Program-made: the position numbers and the translations under genes
Shown: one piece after another, positions 6,700 to 11,188 of the stretch
How the letters are laid out: each line of letters begins with the position of its first letter
How positions within the stretch are numbered: the stretch's first letter is position 1
From: JBFLVU01 sp037444825
GTDB lineage: Bacteria > Acidobacteriota > UBA4820 > DSQY01
NCBI GenBank assembly: GCA_037444825.1
Contig: JBBILR010000045.1
Location: forward strand, 1-11,188
Reading direction: 5' to 3'
DNA: 11,188 bases
The notes under the pieces: generated by a model
Seen by the model: the letters and a program-made list of their open reading frames with translations, nothing else
Databases searched by the model: none
Told to the model about the DNA's origin: nothing

Positions 6700-8000
6700 C
6701 GCCGCAGAAGCCCCTGGAGGGTCCCGTCCCGCACGATGGTGTGGTCCCGGTCGGGGCCGGTGGAGATCAGCGCCACCTTCACGCCCAAGAGCTCCTCCAG
6801 CCGCTCCACGTAGCGCCTTGCCTTCTCCGGAAGGTCTTCCCACCGGGTGCGGCCGAAGGTCTCGGCCTTCCAGCCGGGGATCGTCTCGTAGCGGGGGAGG
6901 GCTTTTTCGAGGATCCACGGCTCCGCGGGGAAGTCGGTGAGGAGCCGTCCCTCGTACTCGTACGCCGTGCAGACCTTCACCTCGTCGAAGGCGTCCAGGA
7001 CGTCCAGGAGCATGAGGGCGGCCCCGTGGAGCCCGTTGACCCTGACGGCGTACCGGGCCGCCACGGCGTCGAACCAGCCGCAGCGCCGGGGCCTGCCGGT
7101 GGTGGTGCCGTACTCCCGGCCCCGTTCCCGGATGAGGGCCCCGGCCTCGTTGTCCTGCTCGGTGACGAAGGGGCCGCCTCCCACCCGCGTGCAGTAGGCC
7201 TTGAAGACCCCCAGGACCGTCCGGATCTCCGTGGGGGGGATGCCCAGGCCGGTGCAGGCGCCGCCGGCGGTGCTGTTGCTGGAGGTGACGAAGGGGTAAG
7301 TCCCGTGGTCCACGTCCAGAAGGGTTCCCTGGGCCCCCTCGCAGAGGAGGCGCTTGCCTTCGTCGAGGCTCCTGCGCAGAAGGGCCGAGGTGTCGGTCAC
7401 CAGGGGGGCGATCTCCGGGGCCAAGGCGCGGAAGCGGCCGATGACCTCCTCGGCGGGGATGCCGTCGTGGCCGAAGACCGCCTTGAGGTGGGCGTTCTTC
7501 GCCTCCGAGAGCCGCCTCAGCTCCCCGTCGAGACGGCCCAGGTCCTTCAGAAAAACCGCCCGCACGCCCTCGCGGTGGTACTTGCTTTCGTAGGCCGGTC
7601 CGATGCCCCGCCCGGTGGTCCCGATCCTGCCGCTCCCCCGGCGCTCCTCGCGGAGCTGGTCCAGGAGGACGTGGTGGGGGAGGATGAAGTGGGCCCGGTC
7701 GGAGATGCGCAGGCCCCCCACGTCGATGCCGGCGGCCTTGAGGGACCGGATCTCCATCACCAGCGCCTCGGGGTCGATGACGATCCCGTTGCCGATGACG
7801 CAGAGTTTGCCGGCGGCCAGGATCCCCGACGGGACCAGGTGGAGGGCGTACCGGCTTCCGCCCAGCGTCACCGTGTGGCCCGCGTTGTGGCCGCCCTGGT
7901 AGCGGGCCACCACGTCGGCGGCCTCCGAGAGGAGGTTCACCACCTTGCCCTTGCCCTCGTCGCCCCACTGGCCGCCCACGATGACCATCGGCATCTGCAT
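6696..8000 (-). CDS. purA: Adenylosuccinate synthetase
   Basis: 434 residues, normal family length. It makes adenylosuccinate from IMP, aspartate and GTP in the cytoplasm, the first committed step to AMP. Visible signatures are QWGDEGKGK (11-19, catalytic Asp14 and P-loop-like glycines), GGHNAGHT (36-43, catalytic His42), TTGRGIGP in the IMP-binding region, VTSSNST, the KAYCTRVGGGPF stretch, TTGRPRRCGWFD, and the C-terminal ISTGPDRDHTI. The ATG at 8000 is preceded by GGGAGG with seven bases spacing; the ATG two codons later is an alternative that changes little. It is first in the overlapping minus-strand run and ends in an ATGA overlap with the phosphodiesterase gene. A purine biosynthesis gene leading an envelope/kinase cluster is unusual and may simply supply a housekeeping promoter. 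Confidence 0.97.
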   Translation of the reverse strand: MQMPMVIVGGQWGDEGKGKVVNLLSEAADVVARYQGGHNAGHTVTLGGSRYALHLVPSGILAAGKLCVIGNGIVIDPEALVMEIRSLKAAGIDVGGLRISDRAHFILPHHVLLDQLREERRGSGRIGTTGRGIGPAYESKYHREGVRAVFLKDLGRLDGELRRLSEAKNAHLKAVFGHDGIPAEEVIGRFRALAPEIAPLVTDTSALLRRSLDEGKRLLCEGAQGTLLDVDHGTYPFVTSSNSTAGGACTGLGIPPTEIRTVLGVFKAYCTRVGGGPFVTEQDNEAGALIRERGREYGTTTGRPRRCGWFDAVAARYAVRVNGLHGAALMLLDVLDAFDEVKVCTAYEYEGRLLTDFPAEPWILEKALPRYETIPGWKAETFGRTRWEDLPEKARRYVERLEELLGVKVALISTGPDRDHTIVRDGTLQGLLRR

Positions 8001-8024
8001 CGTCGGTCCTCCCGGCAGGCGGAG

Positions 8025-8033
8025 AGTATAGCA
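8025..8033 (-). promoter_or_regulatory. Probable extended -10 promoter of the purA run
   Basis: On the minus strand TGCTATACT matches an extended -10 (TGn followed by TATACT, five of six to consensus). A start about seven bases on would give a leader of roughly 18 bases containing the purA Shine-Dalgarno sequence. There is no good -35; the region where it would lie is the heptamer repeat. The tpiA and rimP promoters also show a TGn extension. Confidence 0.5.
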
Positions 8034-8045
8034 CCAAGGCGCTAG

Positions 8046-8087
8046 GCGGAAGTCGGAAAGCGAGAAGCGGAAGGCGGGAGGGAATGG
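8046..8087. repeat. Degenerate heptamer tandem repeat, consensus GCGGAAG
   Basis: Six adjacent 7-base units can be laid out without gaps: GCGGAAG, TCGGAAA, GCGAGAA, GCGGAAG, GCGGGAG, GGAATGG. A weaker seventh (GCGCTAG) precedes them at 8039. The plus strand is almost all purine. It sits between tpiA and purA and covers the expected -35 area of the purA promoter. It resembles the intergenic heptamer repeats known from some bacterial genomes, such as those of cyanobacteria; whether it recurs in this genome is unknown. Confidence 0.5.
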
Positions 8088-8093
8088 AGGGCC

Positions 8094-8112
8094 AAATCCC
8101 CGCTCAGGGGAT
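8094..8112 (-). terminator. Weak terminator-like hairpin after tpiA
   Basis: On the minus strand, 11 bases past the tpiA stop, ATCCCC and GGGGAT pair around a five-base loop and are followed by TTTGG. The stem is only six base pairs and the T-tract three bases, so termination would be partial. tpiA transcripts may therefore read through into purA. Confidence 0.35.
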
Positions 8113-8123
8113 CACGGTGTTCC

Positions 8124-8852
8124 CTAAGCGGTGAGAATGCCGTGGAAGGCGAGGGGGTCCAGGCTGGCGCCGCCCACGAGCAGGCCCTCCACGCCGGGGG
8201 CCTGAAGGAGCGCCGAAGCGTTCTGGGGCTTCACCGAGCCGCCGTAGAGGATCCGCACCGAGGAGGAAACGCCCCTTCCTGCCAGCCACCGCCGGATGGC
8301 GAGGTGGACCTCGCCGGCGTCTTCGGGCCGGGCGACCTTGCCCGTTCCGATGGCCCAGACCGGCTCGTAGGCGACGTCGAAGCCCTCGCGGGGCGGCTCC
8401 TCGCCCAGGGCTCCCTCCAGCTGGGAGCGCACCACCTCCAGCGTCGCCCCCGCCTCCCGCTCCGGAAGGAGCTCCCCCACGCACAGGATGGGACGGAGCC
8501 CGTGGCGGAGGGCGGCCCGGAACTTGCCTTTGAGGCGCATGTCCCCCTCGCCGAAGAGGTGCCGCCGCTCCGAATGGCCCACGAGGACGTAGGCGCACCC
8601 GGCGTCCTTCACCATGGCCGCCGAGACCTCCCCCGTGAAGGCCCCTTCTTCCTCCTCGTGGAGGTTCTGGGCCCCCAGCGCCTGGCCCGGCGGAAGAAGG
8701 GCCCGGACGGTGTCGAGGAGGGGGAAGGGCGGCAGGAAGAGGACTTCCCGGCCGGGGGGGAAGGGCAGGGAGCCCCAGGTCGCAAAGAAGGCCCGGGCCT
8801 CCGCCCGGGTCTTGTACATTTTCCAGTTGGCGGCGATGAGCGGGACGGTCAC
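8124..8852 (-). CDS. tpiA: Triosephosphate isomerase
   Basis: 242 residues, slightly shorter than the usual 250 or so. It interconverts dihydroxyacetone phosphate and glyceraldehyde 3-phosphate in glycolysis and gluconeogenesis. Catalytic residues are all visible: Asn9 and Lys11 (ANWKMYK), His93 (VGHSERR) and Glu163 (AYEPVWAIGTGK), with the phosphate-gripping loop 6 following Glu163, and YGGSVKPQNA (203-212) and LLVGGASL (224-231) binding the phosphate. The GTG start is chosen because the family begins a few residues before the NWK motif and AAGGAGG lies five bases upstream; the frame stays open further upstream, but that extension is Arg/Gly-rich and does not resemble the family. The gene is divergent from rimP and lies 123 bp before purA in the same direction. 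Confidence 0.96.
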   Translation of the reverse strand: MTVPLIAANWKMYKTRAEARAFFATWGSLPFPPGREVLFLPPFPLLDTVRALLPPGQALGAQNLHEEEEGAFTGEVSAAMVKDAGCAYVLVGHSERRHLFGEGDMRLKGKFRAALRHGLRPILCVGELLPEREAGATLEVVRSQLEGALGEEPPREGFDVAYEPVWAIGTGKVARPEDAGEVHLAIRRWLAGRGVSSSVRILYGGSVKPQNASALLQAPGVEGLLVGGASLDPLAFHGILTA

Positions 8853-8857
8853 CCTCT

Positions 8858-8864
8858 CCTCCTT
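8858..8864 (-). promoter_or_regulatory. Ribosome binding site of the tpiA GTG start
   Basis: AAGGAGG on the minus strand, five bases before the GTG at 8852, is a near-perfect Shine-Dalgarno sequence and fixes this start against the longer open frame. Confidence 0.75.
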
Positions 8865-8867
8865 TTC

Positions 8868-8885
8868 CCGCCGGGACCGGCGGGG
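8868..8885 (-). other. GC hairpin in the tpiA leader
   Basis: CCCGCCGG and CCGGCGGG form an eight-base-pair inverted repeat with a two-base centre (the innermost pair would open in RNA), ending three bases before the tpiA Shine-Dalgarno sequence. If transcription starts near 8882, it occupies almost the whole leader. It could affect transcript stability or initiation. In such GC-rich DNA, chance is possible. Confidence 0.4.
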
Positions 8886-8889
8886 CCCC

Positions 8890-8898
8890 AGTCTACCA
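8890..8898 (-). promoter_or_regulatory. Possible extended -10 promoter of tpiA
   Basis: On the minus strand TGGTAGACT carries the TGn extension and four of six bases of the -10 consensus; no convincing -35 is present 17 bases upstream. The predicted start (near 8882) gives a leader of about 30 bases. Confidence 0.35.
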
Positions 8899-8964
8899 TC
8901 ACCGACCCTTCGTGGGCCTCCCCCCCTGCTTGCGGGGGGCGCTCCCCGGCGGCCCCCAGGGGCC

Positions 8965-8993
8965 TTGAAACTTTGTGAAAAAGGTGTTATCGT
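8965..8993 (+). promoter_or_regulatory. Sigma70-like promoter of the rimP-nusA-infB operon
   Basis: TTGAAA (8965-8970) is separated by exactly 17 bases from TATCGT (8988-8993), which is preceded by TG plus one base (8985-8987), an extended -10. The surrounding A/T-rich patch stands out from the GC-rich background. Transcription would start near 9000, just where the inverted repeat begins. Confidence 0.65.
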
Positions 8994-8999
8994 TTCCAC

Positions 9000-9027
9000 A
9001 AACGTGGGCTCCATAGCCCACGTTTTT
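9000..9027 (+). promoter_or_regulatory. Perfect inverted repeat with T-tract in the rimP leader (operator, stem-loop or attenuator)
   Basis: AACGTGGGCT (9001-9010), loop CCAT and AGCCCACGTT (9015-9024) form a perfect ten-base-pair stem, eleven with A9000 and T9025, followed by a T-run (five T's at 9023-9027). It lies between the operon promoter and the rimP Shine-Dalgarno sequence at 9032. The RNA form looks like an intrinsic terminator or 5' stem-loop. The DNA form looks like a dimeric repressor site overlapping the start point. NusA autoregulation of its own operon is known in other bacteria, which makes an attenuator attractive, but the hairpin would form unusually close to the transcript 5' end. 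Confidence 0.7.
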
Positions 9028-9031
9028 CGTT

Positions 9032-9037
9032 GGAGGG
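9032..9037 (+). promoter_or_regulatory. Ribosome binding site of the rimP GTG start
   Basis: GGAGGG five bases before GTG at 9043. It lies only four bases past the T-tract of the leader hairpin, so hairpin state could influence ribosome access. Confidence 0.65.
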
Positions 9038-9042
9038 ATGGC

Positions 9043-9510
9043 GTGGCGGGATCCTGGTTGGACCGGCTCCGCGCTCTGGCCGAGGAGTCGGCGGCGGCTT
9101 ACGGGCTTCTGCTCTTCGACGTGGAGAGCCGCGCCACCGGCCGCCGGTGGTGGATCCGGGTGACCCTAGACCGGCTGGACGGGCCGGTGACGTTGGAGGA
9201 CTGCGAGAAGGTGTCCCGGCGCCTTTCCTTGAGCCTGGACGCCGAGGACGTCGTTCCCCACGCCTACGAGCTGGAGGTCAGCTCCCCCGGCGTGGAGCGC
9301 CCCCTGAGAACGCCCGCGGACTTCGTTCGGTTCCGCGGCCGGAAGGTGCACCTCGTCCTCGCACCGGGAGAGGGAGAGCCCGGCGGGACCCTGGAGGCGT
9401 TCTCCGAGGGGTGCGAAGAGGGCGCGGTGTTGGTGAAGGTGGACCAGGAGGTGCGGAGGATCCCTCCGGAACGGATCAAGAGCGCGCGCCTGGTCTTCGA
9501 GTTCCCCTAG
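9043..9510 (+). CDS. rimP: Ribosome maturation factor RimP
   Basis: 155 residues, typical for the family. RimP binds the 30S subunit precursor and helps its late assembly in the cytoplasm. The N-terminal alpha/beta domain (about 1-85) contains TLEDCEKVSRRLS (50-62) and ends in the family signature LEVSSPGVERPLRTPADF (77-94). The C-terminal SH3-like domain (about 95-155) covers FRGRKVHLVL to the end. The GTG start follows GGAGGG; the frame is open far upstream, but that part has no family similarity and spans the promoter. A TTG at 9058 is a less likely alternative. It is the first gene of rimP-nusA-infB, the conserved order, and nusA begins 22 bp after its stop. No ylxR gene appears in this cluster. 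Confidence 0.95.
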   Translation: MAGSWLDRLRALAEESAAAYGLLLFDVESRATGRRWWIRVTLDRLDGPVTLEDCEKVSRRLSLSLDAEDVVPHAYELEVSSPGVERPLRTPADFVRFRGRKVHLVLAPGEGEPGGTLEAFSEGCEEGAVLVKVDQEVRRIPPERIKSARLVFEFP

Positions 9511-9532
9511 AGAACCGATTCGGAGAAAAGGC

Positions 9533-10783
9533 ATGTCCAACGAACTTCTGCAAGCCATCGAGGCCGTGGGCCGCGAGAAAGGAATCGACAAGGAAGTGGT
9601 CATCGCCGCCCTGGAAGACGCCTACGCCGCCGCGGCCAAGCGGGTCCTGAGGTCCCCCGAGGTCTTCGTCTGCCACCTGGACCGGGAGACCGGCGAGTTC
9701 ACCATCGCCACCGTGAAGCGGGTGGTGGAGGGGCCCCAGGTGGAGAACCCCGCCATCGAGATGTCCCTGGAGGAGGCCCTGGAGTACCGGAAGGACGTCC
9801 TCCCGGGCGACATCCTCGAGTTCCCCCAGGAGACCCCTCCCAACATGGGGCGCATCGCCGCCCAGCAGGCCAAACAGGTCCTCACCCAGAAGATCCGCGA
9901 GGCGGAGCGGGAGATCATTTACAAGGAGTACAAGGACCGGGTGGGCACCATCATCAACGGCGTGGTGAAGCGTTTGGAGAAGCGCAGCATCATCGTGGAC
10001 ATCGGCCGGACGGAGGCTCTCTTGCCGCCGTCGGAGCAGAGCCGCGGGGAACGGTTCCTCCAGAACGACCGCATCCGGGCCCTCATCGTGGAGGTGAAGG
10101 AGAACGCCAAGGGCAACCAGATCATCCTCAGCCGGTCCCGGGGCGAGTTCGTCGTCCGCCTTTTCGAGGCCGAGGTCCCGGAGATCTACGACGGGACGGT
10201 GGTCATCAAGGGCGTGGCCCGGGAGGCGGGGGAGCGCACCAAGATCGCCGTCATGAGCAAGGACCGGGACGTGGACCCCATCGGCGCCTGCATCGGCATG
10301 CGGGGCATGCGGGTCCAGGCGGTGACCCGGGAGTTGAGGGGGGAGAAGATCGACATCATCCCCTACAAGGAAGATCTCCAGGAGATGGTCAAGGCGGCCC
10401 TGGCCCCGGCCACCGTCACCCGCGTTCAGATCGTGGACCCCGAAGCCAAGCGGATGGAGGTGGTGGTCCCGGAGGACCAGATCTCCCTCACCATCGGCAA
10501 GCGGGGCCAGAACATCCGCCTGGCGGGCCAGCTCGTGGGATGGGAGCTGGACGTGAAGTCCGAGGAGGACAAGAAGCAGGAGATCCTGGCGGCCATGTCC
10601 TCCCTCATGGGGGCCGCGCCGTCCCCGGAGGGGGAAGCGGGGGTGGCCGAGGGGGCGGAGGAGAAGGCCGGTCCGGACGAAACCCCCGAGGGGGATCTTT
10701 CGGACGGGGCTTCGGAGAGCGGCACCGAGGAAGATCCAGCTTCCCCCGGTGGTACGGAAGGTTCCAAGGAGGGGGAGGTCTGA
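9533..10783 (+). CDS. nusA: Transcription termination/antitermination factor NusA
   Basis: 416 residues. NusA binds RNA polymerase near the RNA exit channel and governs pausing, intrinsic and Rho termination and antitermination. Domains in order: RNA-polymerase-binding N-terminal domain (1-130), S1 (about 136-203), KH1 (about 205-278, loop GMRG 255-258, then ELRGEKIDIIPY) and KH2 (about 280-346, loop GKRG 322-325 in IGKRGQNIRLA). After residue 360 comes a low-complexity acidic tail rich in Glu, Asp, Gly, Ser and Pro, without the two folded acidic-repeat domains of E. coli NusA. KH1 has Met259 where Ser is common. The ATG is preceded by GGAGA and AAAAGG. infB starts three bases after the TGA, so the two are probably coupled. 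Confidence 0.97.
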   Translation: MSNELLQAIEAVGREKGIDKEVVIAALEDAYAAAAKRVLRSPEVFVCHLDRETGEFTIATVKRVVEGPQVENPAIEMSLEEALEYRKDVLPGDILEFPQETPPNMGRIAAQQAKQVLTQKIREAEREIIYKEYKDRVGTIINGVVKRLEKRSIIVDIGRTEALLPPSEQSRGERFLQNDRIRALIVEVKENAKGNQIILSRSRGEFVVRLFEAEVPEIYDGTVVIKGVAREAGERTKIAVMSKDRDVDPIGACIGMRGMRVQAVTRELRGEKIDIIPYKEDLQEMVKAALAPATVTRVQIVDPEAKRMEVVVPEDQISLTIGKRGQNIRLAGQLVGWELDVKSEEDKKQEILAAMSSLMGAAPSPEGEAGVAEGAEEKAGPDETPEGDLSDGASESGTEEDPASPGGTEGSKEGEV

Positions 10784-10786
10784 GCG

Positions 10787-11188
10787 ATGGCGAAGATCCG
10801 CGTTTACGAACTGGCGAAAAAGATCGGGGTCCCCGCGGCCCAACTCCTGAAGGACCTGCAGGAGAAGGGGGTGGAGGTCTCCTCCAATTTCAGCTCGGTG
10901 GACGAGGAGGTCCTGGAGCGTCTGAAAGCCCCCAAGGCCCCCCCTCCGGAAGCTGCCCGGAAGGCCGCGGCCAAGGCGGCGCCCGCCAAGGCGGCTCCGG
11001 CGAAGGCGGCTCCGGCGAAGGCGGCGCCCCCCAAGGCCCCTGCCGTTTCCAAGGCGGCCGCCCCCCCGCCGCCCGCCCGGGCGGCCCCGCCGCCCCCCAA
11101 GCCCAAGCCGGTCCCCATCCTCCACCGCCCGGCCTCCTCCATCGGTGCCAAGCTCCCTCCGCCCAAGCCCGCCGCCCCCGCGGAACCG
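10787..11188 (+). CDS. infB: Translation initiation factor IF-2, N-terminal part (cut by window end)
   Basis: The first 134 residues only. IF-2 is the GTPase that brings initiator tRNA to the 30S subunit and promotes subunit joining. Residues 1-50 are the IF2_N domain (MAKIRVYELAKKIGV, AQLLKDLQEKG, SSVDEEVLERL). From about 50 on is the long flexible linker typical of bacterial IF-2, here almost entirely Ala, Pro and Lys, including four KAAPA-type repeats (63-82). The GTPase and tRNA-binding domains lie beyond the window. The ATG follows the nusA stop by three bases and GGGGGAGG lies just inside the end of nusA. The downstream gene order cannot be seen. Confidence 0.95.
   Translation, partial: MAKIRVYELAKKIGVPAAQLLKDLQEKGVEVSSNFSSVDEEVLERLKAPKAPPPEAARKAAAKAAPAKAAPAKAAPAKAAPPKAPAVSKAAAPPPPARAAPPPPKPKPVPILHRPASSIGAKLPPPKPAAPAEP
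10973..11032 (+). repeat. Four 15-bp tandem units encoding KAAPA in infB
   Basis: Four successive 15-base units encode KAAPA, KAAPA, KAAPA and KAAPP. The two central units are identical in DNA (AAGGCGGCTCCGGCG); the outer two differ at third positions and at the last codon. Such units can expand or contract by slippage, and the linker they code for tolerates length change. Confidence 0.75.

Noticed and set aside
4624..8045. Very long plus-strand open frames opposite the phosphodiesterase gene and purA (729 and 434 codons)
   Set aside because: Compositional shadows: the opposite strand encodes proteins with complete catalytic motifs, and the plus-strand products look like nothing known.
8920..8964. 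Additional GC inverted repeats (C-run/G-run pair at 8920-8939 and a GGCCCC-type repeat at 8951-8964)
   Set aside because: Short stems of pure G/C upstream of the rimP promoter are expected by chance in this composition; no T-tract or partner element.
8853..9014. N-terminal extension of tpiA upstream of the GTG
   Set aside because: The extension has no TIM similarity and covers the tpiA promoter, leader hairpin and the divergent promoter; a strong ribosome binding site marks the GTG.
8614..9042. Upstream extension of rimP (open frame from 8614)
   Set aside because: It runs antisense through tpiA and across the promoter and inverted repeat; RimP similarity starts only after the GTG at 9043.
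8853..9042. A tRNA gene such as metY upstream of rimP, as in E. coli
   Set aside because: No cloverleaf or tRNA consensus arms are visible in the 190 bp region.
10784..10786. A ylxR gene between nusA and infB
   Set aside because: Only three bases separate the two genes.
9476..11125. 549-codon minus-strand open frame opposite nusA and infB
   Set aside because: Repetitive Leu/Asp/His/Gly composition and exact overlap with well-conserved NusA and IF-2 argue for a shadow frame.

Overview
The window is very GC-rich, with strong G/C bias at third codon positions, GTG starts in four of the ten genes and many overlapping genes. It carries ten protein-coding genes and almost no non-coding DNA. The clustering of purA, an S41-family protein, an EnvC homologue, a YibQ-type deacetylase and a membrane Ser/Thr kinase, with rimP-nusA-infB opposite, suggests a chromosomal segment of a Gram-negative (two-membrane) bacterium. 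Acidobacteriota (Holophagae-like) or a deltaproteobacterial-type lineage would fit; this assignment is inference from gene content and composition, not from a marker gene search.

Minus strand, read right to left: tpiA (8852-8124) is followed, after a 123 bp gap, by a tightly packed six-gene run: purA, an alkaline-phosphatase-superfamily phosphodiesterase with a membrane hairpin inserted in its catalytic domain, envC, an S41 peptidase homologue, a YibQ-type divergent polysaccharide deacetylase, and a transmembrane Ser/Thr kinase that leaves the window at base 1. Every junction in the run overlaps (GTGA/ATGA overlaps, 11 bp, 38 bp), so these genes are very probably co-transcribed and translationally coupled. 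The envC/S41/YibQ trio is a known neighbourhood linked to peptidoglycan remodelling at division. Here two of its members look enzymatically degenerate: the S41 protein lacks both the catalytic Ser and the Lys, and EnvC lacks the HxH zinc motif.

Plus strand: from 8965 a sigma70-like promoter with an extended -10 drives rimP, nusA and infB (the last cut by the window end). A perfect inverted repeat with a T-tract lies exactly between the promoter and the rimP ribosome binding site. It could be an operator, a 5' stabilising stem-loop or an attenuator for this operon. Divergent promoters for tpiA and rimP share the 190 bp intergenic region.

The other non-coding interval (8001-8123) holds a weak hairpin after tpiA, a degenerate heptamer tandem repeat (consensus GCGGAAG) and a probable extended -10 promoter for purA. 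I saw no tRNA, rRNA, CRISPR array, insertion sequence or sign of recent transfer. The most noteworthy item is the apparent S41 pseudoprotease embedded in a coupled envelope/kinase operon.
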